A DNA stretch of 64,000 nt from JAWVFM01 sp963771655 (GTDB lineage Bacteria; Actinomycetota; Thermoleophilia; Solirubrobacterales; 70-9): contig CAVYUG010000009.1 of the NCBI GenBank assembly GCA_963771655.1, positions 124,001 through 188,000 on the forward strand. Reading direction: 5' to 3'. Below are positions 54,919-64,000 of this stretch, piece after piece. A program made the translations under genes and the position numbers. The stretch's first letter is position 1. Each line of letters starts with the position of its first letter. The notes under the pieces were generated by a model, which had not been told where the DNA came from, ran no database searches, and saw only the letters and a program-made list of their open reading frames with translations.

Positions 54919-55650
54919 GTGGATGACACGTCGATGCGCGCGTTTTGGGACGATCGCGCGGCCGAGGACCCCTACTTCTTCGTCGACAACCGCGTCGACT
55001 ACAAGAACGTGGACGAGGCCGCGTTCTGGGCCGATGGCGCAGAGGTCCTGGCGAGGTTCAGGGGGATGCTCGGGTTCGAGATCGCACCCGACGACGTCGT
55101 CGTCGAGGTCGGCTGCGGGATCGGCCGCATCACGCGCGCGCTCGCGGCCGAGGCGGCGCGAGTAGTCGCGATCGACGTATCGGCCGTCATGTTGGAGCGC
55201 GCGCGCGAATTGAACCCGCACCTCGCGAACGTCGAGTGGGTCCTGGGTGACGGCGCGTCGCTGGCAGCGGTGGGGGACGAACAGGCAGACGGCTGCTTCT
55301 CGTTCGTCACCTTTCAGCACATCCCCGACCCCGAGATCACCCTCGGGTACATCCGCGAGATGGCCCGTGTGGTGAAGCCGGGCGGCTGGGCGGCCTTTCA
55401 GCTCTCGACCCAGTCGTCGGTTGCGTGGAGGCCACGCCTCGCCGCCCGCGTTCGGCTTGGCATCCGGGCACGCTTTGGGGGACCGCACGGCCAGACCCAC
55501 CCCGCGTGGGTGGGTTCGACGGTCCCTGAACCCGCTCTCCGTGCCGCGGTCGAGGATGCGGGACTCCGGCTGGAGCGCGTGACGCACCCCGGGACGCCGT
55601 TCACGGCAGCCTTGGCGACGAAGGCAACCCCGCGCGCTCGCGGCGGATGA
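54919..55650 (+). CDS. SAM-dependent methyltransferase
   Basis: 243 residues from GTG 54919, chosen because TACCTT at 54905-54910 lies 8 nt upstream and the family usually begins near this point; ATG 54895 is an alternative. DDTSMRAFWDDRAAEDPYFFVDNR, SAM loop VVVEVGCGIGRITRALAAEAARVVAIDVS, CFSFVTFQHIPDPEITLGYIREMARVVKPGG. Divergent from the GT4 gene, coupled to the GT2 downstream (ATGA). Confidence 0.85.
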   Translation: MDDTSMRAFWDDRAAEDPYFFVDNRVDYKNVDEAAFWADGAEVLARFRGMLGFEIAPDDVVVEVGCGIGRITRALAAEAARVVAIDVSAVMLERARELNPHLANVEWVLGDGASLAAVGDEQADGCFSFVTFQHIPDPEITLGYIREMARVVKPGGWAAFQLSTQSSVAWRPRLAARVRLGIRARFGGPHGQTHPAWVGSTVPEPALRAAVEDAGLRLERVTHPGTPFTAALATKATPRARGG

Positions 55651-56614
55651 CGATGCACGGTGAGCTCGCGGTGGTCGTGGCTACCCACAACCGCCGCGAG
55701 CGGCTCGTCGCCCTGCTCGACGGCCTCGCTGCGCAAACGATCGGGCCCGAGCGCTTTGAGGTCGTGGTGGTCGACGACGGATCATCGGACGGATCGGCCT
55801 CCGTTCTCGCCGCGGAGTCCGAGCGAAACCGCCTGACGCTGAAGGTGATCGGACGGCCCTGGCCGGGAGGCCCCGCGCGCGCACGCGACGAAGGATGGCG
55901 AGCTTCTGACGCTTCGCTGGTCGCGTTCACCGACGACGACTGCGTTCCGGAGCCCGAGTGGCTCGAAGCGGGCCTCGCCGCCGCCGAGGCGAACCCCGGC
56001 GCGATCGTCCAAGGTCGCACCCGGCCGGCGCCCGCGGAGCTCGACCGGATGGGCCCGTTCTCGCGCACCATCGACGTGCCCGACCTCGATCCGGCCTTCC
56101 AAACATGCAACGTCTTCTATCCCCGCGAGGTGCTCGAGCGAGTGGACGGGTTCGACATCGACGGGTTTGATCGCGCCCCGGGCGGCGAGGACTCCGACCT
56201 CGCCTGGCGCGCCATCGAATCCGGGGCGACGACCGCCTTCGCGCGTGATGCCGTCGTCCAGCACGCCGTCAGCGACCTTGGGCCGATCGGGAAGCTTCGG
56301 GTGGCGGCGAGGTGGACGACGCCGATGCTCAGTTACGCCCGCCATCCCGAGCTTCGCAAGGCGCATTTCGAAGTGGGCATCTTCTGGAAGGGAACGCACT
56401 ACCACCTGGTTCGGGCGTTGGCCGCGCAGCGCTTCCCCGGCGTCTGCGCTTCTTGGGCCCCTGGCTCGCGGCCCCCTATCTACGCATGGTGGCCGAGCGC
56501 GCCAGGCTCGACGGAGTAACGCCCCTCTACGCGCCCTATTACTTCTTGCACGATCTGGTCGAGCTGGGGGCGACCGTACGCGCGGCGATCCGTTATCGCT
56601 CCCCGATGCTTTGA
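55647..56614 (+). CDS. GT2-family glycosyltransferase (one frameshift)
   Basis: About 322 residues. ELAVVVATHNRRERLVALLDGLAAQ, VVVVDDGSSDGS, ASLVAFTDDDCVPEPEWLEAG, CNVFYPREVLERVDGFD, GGEDSDLAWRAIESG. Near 56440 the frame changes and the C-terminus continues RFLGPWLAAPYLRMVAERARLDGVTPLYAPYYFLHDLVEL. ATG overlaps the methyltransferase stop. Confidence 0.86.
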
Positions 56615-57412
56615 CCCCTTTCGGATCCCCGCATCTCGGTCCTGATCCCGGTCTGGAACAACGCCGAGACCCTCGGCCGTGCCCTCGACTCGATCGTGGC
56701 CCAGACGGTCACGGACCTCGAGGTGCTCGTTCTCGACGACGGGTCAACCGACTCGAGCCGCGAGATCGTCTCCTCATACGACGATCCACGCGTCCGCGGA
56801 ATCCGGCTGCCTCATCGGGGGATCTCGGCGACGCTCAATGCCGGCTTGGAGGAGGCGAGCGCGCCTTTCGTCGCGATCCAGGACGCCGACGATTGGTCGC
56901 TGCCCGAGCGACTCGAGCGGCAGCTCGCCGCGCTGGACTCGGACGCGGCCGTCGGAGTCGTGGGCTGTCGCATGCGCGAGCTCGACCAGCACGGCCACCA
57001 GCGAAGCTCGCGGATCCGATTCGCAGTCGGCGACGTCACCGACGCGCTGGTGCGCTTCAACATGATCCCCGGCACGGCCGCCGCGATCCGCCGCGATGCT
57101 GCGCTGTCGGTCGGTGGCTTCGACCCGGGCTTTCGCTGCGCGCAGGACTACGACCTTTGGCTTCGGATCGCCGACCACCACCGCGTCGTCTGCCTGCCCG
57201 ACAAGCTGGCCGTTCGCTGGCACGGCGAGAGCAACGAGGAGCCCGGGGGGCTCGGGCCCAGGTCGGCGAGTCCCTGAGGGCGAAGGTGTCGACGATGCGC
57301 GCCGGCGGGCCTCCGCGGTGTCGGCTACCTGCCGGTGACCGCCCTCGCGTGGCTGCTCCCGGTCCGCGTCCGCAGAGCCGTCCGCCGCCTGCGCGGCCGA
57401 GCGCCCTACTGA
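56611..57412 (+). CDS. GT2-family glycosyltransferase (frameshifts)
   Basis: About 265 residues. TTG start overlaps the previous stop (TTGA); the frame changes within about 20 nt and continues RISVLIPVWNNAETLGRALDSIVAQTVTDLEVLVLDDGSTD, VAIQDADDWSLPERLERQLAALD, FNMIPGTAAAIRRDAALSVGGFDPGF and CAQDYDLWLRIADHH. Two more changes near 57260 and 57320 lead to the end VRVRRAVRRLRGRAPY. It converges with the next gene (7-nt overlap). Confidence 0.82.
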
Positions 57413-58585
57413 GGCGGGCGCGCGGCGCCGTCGATCAGCGCCGCCATCCGTTCTGCCTGCTCCCGCAGCGAGCAATGCTCGAGGACGTGCGCGCGCCCCG
57501 CCGCGCCCATGCGCTCCCGCTCGGCGGGCGGCAGGGCGAGCACCTCCGCGATCGCATCGGCGAGCGCGGGCGCGTCGCGCTGCGGCACCATCCTCCCCCA
57601 CTCCGGCCGCACGAGCTCGGGCAGCCCGGCCACGTCGCTCGTCACCACGGGGACCTCCATCGCCAGCGCCTCCTTGACCACCATCGGCATCGCGTCGCGG
57701 TCGCCGTCGGCGGCGATCACCGACGGCATGGCGAGGAGGTCGGCGCGCTCGAGCAGCTCGCGGACCTCCTCAGCGCCCCAGGCCTCCACCAGCTCGGCGA
57801 CTCATCGAGCCCCGCTTCGGCGATCCCCGCCTCGAGCTCGTCGCGAAGGGCCCGTCGCCGGCGATCACCAGTCGCTCGAGCACGCCCCGCCGCCGAGCCG
57901 GAGGCCGCCTCGATCAGGTAGGCGAAGCCCTTCTTCTCGACCAGGCGACCGATCGCGACGACGGTCGCATCGCCGGGATACGGGGTCCGCCGCCGGAACC
58001 GCTCGCCGTCGACGCCCATGACGACCACGTGGATCTTTTCGCGCTCGGCGTCGGGCAGCAGCGAGCGCAGGTGCTCAGCCGTGTACTCGCACGGGCCAAC
58101 GACGAACGCCGCCCGCTGGAGCTTCTCGGCCAGGTTCCGCGGCTTCTGGAAGACGTCGTAGCCATGGCCGGTGACGCTGTAGGTCGAGCCGAGCAGCAGG
58201 TGGATGCGCATCGCGGTGAGCGCCGCGCCGGCGGCGAAATTGACGTGACGTGTCGGGGGCGCCCGCGGGCGAGGCGCCGGGCCGGAGAGGCGATCGCCCG
58301 CAGGGGCATGACCGCCTCCTCGGCTCGCCAGCGGCGGCGCGAAGCGAGGTCCCTCGCGGCGCGAACCGGGTGGCGCGCGACGAGCCACGCGAGGTCGCGG
58401 AGCGCCTGCCCGGGCCGGTAGTCCTCGACGTAGTCGATCTGCAGCTCACGCGCCACCGCGCGCTCGACCCGCGCCGGCCGCGCGGCGGCCTCCACCCGCA
58501 CCGGCCGCCCGAGCTCGCGCAGGGCGAGCGCCTCGTTGTAGACGAAGGTCTCCGAGCGCGCGGGAAAAGCGTCCGTGCTGAGGAC
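57406..58585 (-). CDS. GT4-family glycosyltransferase (frameshifts, start unresolved)
   Basis: About 390 residues. VLSTDAFPARSETFVYNEALALRELGRPVRVEA opens the GT-B fold, then VHVNFAAGAALTAMRIHLLLG, SVTGHGYDVFQKPRNLAEKLQRAAFVVGPCEYTAEHL, VVVMGVDGERFRRRTPYP, IGRLVEKKGFAYLIEA and DLLAMPSVIAADGDRDAMPMVVKEALAMEVPVVTSDVAGLPELV. Several frame changes. No start codon precedes the first strand; it may be fused to the GT2 gene upstream. Confidence 0.8.
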
Positions 58586-58621
58586 CGTGGCCGGGCCGGC
58601 CGGGCCGCTGCCGCCGCCGCC

Positions 58622-59484
58622 GCTCGGCGCGGCTGTCGCCGGCGACGTACCCCCACGCGCCGGCCGCGACGTAGGCGCCGTCGATCAGCTTGAAGGCGCC
58701 GCGGGTCGGCTGGCCGGCGAGCGGCCATCCGAGCCCACCGGCGAGCGCGCGGCCGGCCTCGCGGGCCACCCGTGGCCTCGGCATCGAGCCCGGGTAGCGC
58801 CGGTTGACCCAGCGCCGCCCGGCGCCGTACCGCGCCGCCTTTCGCAGCAGCGCGGCAAGCGAGTCGGGGTGGCGATGCTCGACCCGGCGCGCGGGCGATG
58901 CTCGAGGGTCCAGCCCGCCTCCTGCGCGCGCCAGCAGAACTCGACGTCGGCGCCCGACCGCACCCCCTCCTGAAAGCCGCCGAGGCTCTCCCAGGTGCGG
59001 CGGCGGACAAGGAGGTTGGCGGTGATACCCGCCGGATAGGGCCGGCCTCGAGGTGGAAGGTCTCGTCGAGGTGGCCGCGGGAGGCGGCGTAGCGGGCGGC
59101 CAGCGACTCGCCGGGCGCGGCGCGCACCGCGCCGGCGACGATCCCGCAGCGCGCGGCGGGCTCGGGGTCGAAGTAGGCGTCGAGGATCGCGGGCCCGGCA
59201 CGCAGTCGGCGTCCATGAACAGGATCCAGGGCGCCTCCGTTCGCTCCGCGCCGACGTTGCGCGCGTAGTAGGACGAGCGCTCGGCGGTCGCGATGCCCCG
59301 ACGCGGCCGCGGTGAGGCCGTCGAAGGCGCCCCCGCCGCCGTTGTCGACGACCAGGAGCTCGTCACCCGGACCGAGCTCGAGCCGGCCGAGCGCGGCGAG
59401 CAGCCGCCTCGCCTCGGCCTCGGTGCCGCGGAAGGGGACGACGACTGCGATCGGGGGCCGGGGCACGAGGCGGGGCCTGATCAT
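58622..59484 (-). CDS. GT2-family glycosyltransferase (frameshifts)
   Basis: About 285 residues. ATG at 59484 with GGAGG 6 nt upstream. PPIAVVVPFRGTEAEARRLLAALGRLELGPGDELLVVDNGGGGAFDG, then YYARNVGAERTEAPWILFMDADCVPGP (DAD), SLAARYAASRGHLDETFH, and the C-terminus KLIDGAYVAAGAWGYVAGDSRAE. The end is unresolved: no stop lies between here and the following GT4. Confidence 0.78.
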
Positions 59485-59499
59485 AGGTAGCCTCCGGCC

Positions 59500-60698
59500 A
59501 TGGCCAGCGGCGCGGACGGGGACATCCGCGTCCTCTCGGTCATCCACAGCCCGACCTACGCGGGCGCCCACAACCAGCTCCTTCGCCTCCATGGCCCGCT
59601 GAGGGAGCTGGGGATCGAGCCGTCGCGGCCCTGCCCGAGGAGGCCGCCGGGCGGCCGACCGCCTGCGCCGGAGGGCGTCGAGGTGCACACGCTCCCGCTC
59701 GCGCGCCTTCGGGCGACCGCGAACCCGCGCAGCCAGGCGCGTTTCTGGCCGCGAGCCGCGGGGACGTCCGCCGCCTCGCGGACCTCGTCGACGCCACGAG
59801 GGCCGACGTGGTGCAGGTGCACGGCGTCCAGAACCCGCAGGGCGCCATCGCCGCGCGGCGCCGTGGGCGCCGCCGTCGTCTGGCAGCTTCTCGACACCCG
59901 GGCGCCGATGCCGCTGCGGCGCCTCTGCATGCCCCTCGTACGAGGCTCGCCGACTCGGTCGCCTCGTGGGGGGAGGCGGTGGCCGCCGGCCATCCGGGGG
60001 CGGGGCGCCTCGGCGACCGGCTCGTGATCGTCTATCCGCCGGTCGACGTCGACGCTTCGCGCCCGACGCCGCCCGCCGCGAGGCGCAGGGAGCGCCTGGG
60101 CGTCGCCGACGACCGGTCCTGGTCGGGACGGTGGGGGTGCGCTATCCGCCCAAGGGCCACCTCGACTTCGTCCGCGCGGCGGCGAGATCGCGCGCGAGCG
60201 CCCCGAGGCGACCTTTCGAATCATCGGCGCGCCGAGCCCGGCGCATCCCGGGCTCGACGCGCGCCTCGTCGGCGGAGGCGTCGGCGCTCGGGCTGCGGGT
60301 CGGCGAGGACATCGCGCTCGTCGATCCGGGCGACGACGTCGCGCATGCTCCTTCAGGCGATCGACGTCTTCGTCATGACCTCGCCGGCGCGCTCGGAGGG
60401 GATGCCGACGGCGATCCTCGAGGCGATGGTCGCCGCGAAGCCGGTGGTCGCGACCGACGCCGGGTCGACCGCGGAGCTGGTCGATGACGGGCGCACCGCG
60501 ATCCTCACCGCGCCCGGGCGCCCCGACGAGACGGCCAGCGCGGTCCTGCGCCTCCTCGGCGACCCGCGCTGCGCGAGGAGCTCGGCGCCGCCGGCCGGCG
60601 GCGGGCGCTGGAGGCGTTCGGACTCGGAGCTCGCCCGCCGGCACCGGGAGGCCATCGACATCGCGCTCGCGCACCGCGATCAGCGGCGGCGCAGGTAG
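59500..60698 (+). CDS. GT4-family glycosyltransferase (many frameshifts)
   Basis: About 395 residues. RVLSVIHSPTYAGAHNQLLRLHGPLRELGIEP, then VQVHGVQNPQGAIAARR, RLVIVYPPVDVDASRP, and FVMTSPARSEGMPTAILEAMVAAKPVVATDAGSTAELVDDGRTAIL as donor site. At least four frame changes. Start is 15 bp from the start of the divergent GT2 gene. Confidence 0.78.
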
Positions 60699-61419
60699 AC
60701 CGTGATGCCCTGGCGCGTCCCGGCCGGGAGCGCCTCGGTGATCCGGTCGTAGGCACGGCGGGCGCGCGCCCGGTGGCGGAAGTGGTTCGCGATCCGTGAG
60801 CGAGCCGGCATCGAAGCCCGTGGCATCCGCCAGCTCGCGCGAGCTCGGCGAGCGTGTACTCCCGGAAGTGAGCCTCGCTGTGGGAGCCCGCCCGCACGTC
60901 TCCGGCCGCGCCCAGCGGGTTGCGGCCGGCGAGCGCCCGCAGCCGCTTGTGCAGGGCGAGCGCATTCGGGGTCTGGACGACGACCCAGCCGCCCGGGACG
61001 GCCCACGTGGCGATCGCCTCGAAGACGGCTCGCGGCGGCGTCGCGAGGTGCTCGATCACCTCGGCGAGGACGACGACGTCGTGCGGCGGGACCTCGGGCG
61101 GCGGTCACGCGAGCTGGTTCAGGTCGACGTCGAAGTGCCGCTCGCCCTCGCGCGGCGCCGCCAGCGGGGCTCCGGAAGCCCAGGGTGTCGACCGTCGCGC
61201 TCGGGAAAGGCCCGGCGGATGAGCACCGTCTGGAGCGCCGGGCCGACGTCGAGGATCCGCGTCGGGCCCTCACGGCGCGGCAGCTGCCGCCGCGCAATCG
61301 CGCACGGCGCCGAGCAGAACCTCGTAGCGGGGGGAGTGGACATCGAGGTACGCGGCCTGCGTCCGGCGGTGAGGTCGAGGTCCCGCAGCCCGGCGACGAG
61401 CGCGGAGTCGCCGGCTCAG
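60680..61419 (-). CDS. SAM-dependent methyltransferase (frameshifts)
   Basis: About 245 residues. QAAYLDVHSPRYEVLLGAVRDCA, RILDVGPALQTVLIRRAFP (SAM loop), VVVLAEVIEHLATPPRAVFEAIATWAVPGGWVVVQTPNALALHKRL and a C-terminus ending ITVYLRRR. Frame changes near 61290, 61160, 60860 and 60800. The start is approximate, close to the overlap with the GT4 stop. Confidence 0.75.
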
Positions 61420-62546
61420 CCGGGCTCCGCCTTCCCACTCGCCTGCGCGCGGGCCACCGCGTCGCGCATCGCCGCTCCGAACACCGGGACGTCGAAGCGC
61501 TCGGCGTTGGCGCGTGCCGCCTCCGGCGAGAAGGCGCGGAAGTCGACCGCGCCCATCGCCTCGGCGAAGGCCGCGGCGTCGGCTCCGTCGACGAGCGCTC
61601 CGGTAACCCCGTCGCACGACGCATTCGGTCGCCCCTTCGGCGCGCCGCGCGAGCACGGGCCGCCCCGAGGCCTGCGCCTCGACGGCGGCGATGCCGAACT
61701 CCTCCACGTTGGGGACGACGAGCGCGAGAGCCCGCGGGTAGAGGCGCGCGAGCTCCGGGTCCGGAGACCCGTCCGAGGAACTCGGCGGAGTCGGCCGAAA
61801 GCCGCTCGCAGCCGCCGCAGCTCCGGACCGCCGCCCACGACCTTGATCCGCCTCCCGGCGAGCCGCGCCGCCTCCAGTGCGACGTCGGCTCGCTTGTGCG
61901 CGACCAGCTCGCCCACGAAGAGGAAATGGTCGCCGACGTCCTCGGCTGCGCGGGCTCGAATCGTCCGACCTCGACCGGGCGGGTGGATCACCTCGGCCTC
62001 TCGCCCGTAGGTCTCCTGGATGCGCCGCTGCGTGATCCGCGAGTTGGCGACGTAGCGGGTGACCCGCCGCGAGGCCTCGAGGTCCCAGCGCCGCGCGGAG
62101 GCGAGCATCCGCCGCGCGATCGGCCGCGCGGGCGACGGCAGCGAGGCGAGCGCGGCGCTCGCTCTCGTGCCACGCGTAGCGGAACGGGCTGTGGCAGTAG
62201 CAGACGTGGACGGCGTCGGGGTCCGGGCGGACGCCGTGGGCGAACGCGAAGCTCGACGACACGACCAGCGGATGATCGCCGAGCGGCAGGCTCTCGATCG
62301 CTCGCGGCCAGACCGGCAGCAGCGCCCGGTAGGTATGCCGGTTGACGCCGAGGCGCTGCGCCCACGAGGTGCGAATCTCGCGGCCCGCGAAGCGCCCCTC
62401 GGTCGCGCTCTTCGAATAGGCGCCCGGTGTAGATCGTCGCGTCTGGCCAGATGTCGGCCATCGCGCCGAAGGTCCGCTCGGCTCCGCGCAGGAAGAGCAG
62501 GTAGTCGTGGACGAGGGCGACGGACGCCGGAGCCGGCGCTGCTCAT
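61416..62546 (-). CDS. GT4-family glycosyltransferase (frameshifts)
   Basis: About 375 residues. ATG overlaps the previous stop (ATGA). MSSAGSG, DYLLFLRGAERTFGAMADIWPDATIYTG, LGVNRHTYRALLPVWPRAIESLP, HVCYCHSPFRYAWHE, FVGELVAHKRADVALEAARLAGRRIKVVGGGPELRRL, LALVVPNVEEFGIAAVEAQASGRPVLA. Resembles mannosyltransferases of the WbaZ/PimB-like GT4 group with HSPFRY. Frames change repeatedly. Confidence 0.82.
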   Translation of the reverse strand: MSSAGSGVRRPRPRLPALPARSRADLRRDGRHLARRDDLHRAPIRRARPRGASRAARFAPRGRSASASTGIPTGRCCRSGRERSRACRSAIIRWSCRRASRSPTASARTPTPSTSATATARSATRGTRASAALASLPSPARPIARRMLASARRWDLEASRRVTRYVANSRITQRRIQETYGREAEVIHPPGRGRTIRARAAEDVGDHFLFVGELVAHKRADVALEAARLAGRRIKVVGGGPELRRLRAAFGRLRRVPRTGLRTRSSRASTRGLSRSSSPTWRSSASPPSRRRPRGGPCSRGAPKGRPNASCDGVTGALVDGADAAAFAEAMGAVDFRAFSPEAARANAERFDVPVFGAAMRDAVARAQASGKAEPG

Positions 62547-63681
62547 CGCCCAAGCACCCGCTCGTAGACGGCTTCGAGCGCCTCGGCCTGGCGCTCGATC
62601 GAGAACTGCACCGCCCGCCGGCGTGCCGCCGCGCCCATCTCGGCGCGGCGGGCGGCCGGCATCTCTGCGACGGCCGCGATCGCATCGGCGAGCGCCCGCC
62701 CGCTCTCCGGGCCGACGAGCAGCCCGGCGTCGGGAGTGATCTGCTCGGCGATGCCGTCGACGCGCGCGCCGATGACCGGTCGGGCATGGGCCATCGCCTC
62801 GAGCATCGAGATCGGGAACGGGTCGTGCCGGGAGGCGAGCGCAAAGGCGTCCCAACCGGCAAGCTCGCTTCGCAACGTCGGCGATTGGAAGGTGCCGGAT
62901 GCCCAGCGTGGCGGCGCGCCCGAGGACCTCCCTCGCCCCAGTCGGCGTCGAGGGGGTCGGTCGGCGAGCCGACGAGCCGAAACTCGACCGGCAGGCCCCG
63001 CCGCGCCGCAGCTCCTCGCCGCGTCGAGGAAGACGTCGATCCCCTTCCGCTTGGCGATGACCCCGACGGTGCCGACGACGAGCCGATCGCCGCCGGGGAG
63101 CGGCGGCGGGTCGGCCGGCGACCTCGCAGCCCTCGTAGACGACCGTCGGGCGTGAGGAGCCGACGGTCCAGGACGCGGCGCACGACTGCCGAAACGGCGA
63201 CGACCTCGTGGGCTGCCCGGTGCGCCAGCCGAGCGGCGACCGGCCCCTTCCAGCCCGCCGGCGCGCATCTCGTGCAGGTGCAGAACGACCCGAGCGCCCG
63301 CGGAGCGAGCGGCCGCGGCGTCGCCGATGGTGACGAGCGAGTTGGCGTGCACGAGGGCCGGCCCGGTCGCGCGCACGTGGCGGCGGAACGAGCCGCAGGT
63401 ACGACGGGCGTCGCGAACACAGACGCCGCATCGGGCCCGGCGGCAGCTGCGAAGCACCGCGAGGCTGAACGCGATCGGCCGCTAGGCGCCGGCGACGTCG
63501 CGCCCCTCGGCGACCAGATGGTCGAAGACCTCGCTCGGCGCGCGGTGCCCAGAAGGCGAACTCCCAGCCGCGCTGCCTCGAGCGAGCGGCACGCACCGAA
63601 GCACCGAGAGCGTGGCGCCGCCGAGGACCTCCTCGTGAAGCGCGAGGAGGACCCGGCGGGCGCCCCGCCGTGGTCGCTCAC
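62543..63681 (-). CDS. GT4-family glycosyltransferase (frameshifts)
   Basis: About 380 residues. GTG overlaps the upstream stop. RRVLLALHEEVLGGATLSVLRC, EVFDHLVAEGRDVAGA, ALVHANSLVTIGDAAAARSAGARVVLHLHEMRAGGLE, LVVGTVGVIAKRKGIDVFLDAA and FALASRHDPFPISMLEAMAHARPVIGARVDGIAEQI. Six or more frame changes. Confidence 0.8.
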
Positions 63682-64000
63682 GGCGCCAGCCCCAGGACGC
63701 GCCGCCCGCGGAACGTTGCGCCGCAGGGGCCGACGGTGATCGCTTCGGGTTCGCGCGACGAGACTCGCGGCCGTCGCGCCTGATCCGACCGACCGCGGCC
63801 CGCTCGAGACCCAGCCGGTGGTCGATCGACGCGAGGAGCAGGTGGTGCGTCGCTGGTCCGGCTCGAGATCCACCGCGCGCTTCGCGGCATCGCGCGCGCG
63901 CGCTGAGGTCGCCCTTCGCCTGTTGGGCGGCGGCGAGCTGGGCGTTGGCGCTCGCCGACCATGGCTCAGCCGCCACGGCCGAGTTCGCGTAGGCCGCCGC
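63678..64000 (-). CDS. TPR-type protein, C-terminal part (5' end outside window)
   Basis: Partial and with at least two frame changes. The readable part AYANSAVAAEPWSASANAQLAAAQQAKGD, then KRAVDLEPDQRR and LLLASIDHRLG, looks like tetratricopeptide helices with the PWSA pattern seen at the C-terminus of some O-antigen-ligase-like proteins. The end VGPCGATFRGRRVLGLAP overlaps the next GTG. A ligase or polymerase role is a guess from context. Confidence 0.5.

Noticed and set aside
61270..63873. Minus-strand open frame of 867 codons
   Set aside because: Composed of pieces of two or three frameshifted GT4 genes and a methyltransferase; not one protein.
1..64000. CRISPR array, insertion sequence, prophage or rRNA/tRNA genes
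   Set aside because: No spaced direct repeats, transposase motifs, phage structural genes or RNA gene signatures were found on either strand by eye.

Overview
The window is a very GC-rich bacterial chromosome segment with no mobile element, CRISPR array, tRNA or rRNA that I can recognise. The gene content points to an actinobacterium, probably a deep-branching class such as Thermoleophilia: an mraZ-led division/cell-wall cluster, GuaB3 next to guaA, a Tad-type secretion set, an LppP/LprE-like lipoprotein, a c-di-AMP riboswitch in front of peptidoglycan hydrolases, many NTGA start/stop overlaps and many probable leaderless starts. The lineage is an inference. The DNPR motif in MurE suggests meso-diaminopimelate in the peptidoglycan.

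Layout. 1-5.9 kb (minus strand): mraZ-rsmH-ftsL-like-ftsI-murE-murF, driven by a promoter that carries a textbook MraZ box. 6.1-7.0 kb: a membrane protein of unknown function. 7.1-13.4 kb: a Tad/Flp-type module in two minus-strand blocks (cpaF-tadB-tadC, and DUF192-response regulator-sensorless kinase-cpaB-lipoprotein) separated by a plus-strand macrodomain gene. 14.0-21.6 kb: cca, alr, nnr, a DUF3352-like lipoprotein and glmS. 21.7-25.3 kb: a methyltransferase, then rplM-rpsI-glmM, where S9 has a 140-residue acidic extension and the operon has structured leaders. 25.3-27.8 kb: a c-di-AMP riboswitch and two tandem M23 family proteins, the second lacking a catalytic His. 27.8-30.8 kb: guaB3-guaA behind a leader with an intrinsic terminator. 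30.8-36.9 kb: two GT-C type membrane proteins, a PfkB kinase, a D,D-carboxypeptidase, a LysM protein and pyrF. 36.9-64 kb: a large glycan biosynthesis region in alternating blocks (about a dozen GT2/GT4 glycosyltransferases, eight methyltransferases, an acyltransferase, a hexapeptide acetyltransferase, an RmlC-like epimerase, an SDR epimerase, a UDP-galactopyranose-mutase-like flavoprotein, a glycoside-hydrolase-like lipoprotein and a TPR protein cut by the window edge), interrupted by the gene for HU.

How the parts fit. Much of the window serves the envelope: precursor synthesis (glmS, glmM, alr, murE, murF), polymerisation and division (ftsI, ftsL-like), trimming (dacA, M23 pair, LysM) and surface glycan decoration (36.9-64 kb). 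The c-di-AMP switch links hydrolase expression to osmotic/cell-wall signalling, and MraZ can autoregulate the division cluster.

Caution. From about 22.5 kb onward, and most heavily from 35 kb, many conserved genes are split between frames (glmM, pyrF, the HU gene, most glycan genes) while their start/stop overlaps and catalytic motifs are intact. I read this as base-level indel error in the assembly, not gene decay. I give one span per inferred intact gene and say where the frame changes; ends of such spans are approximate where noted.
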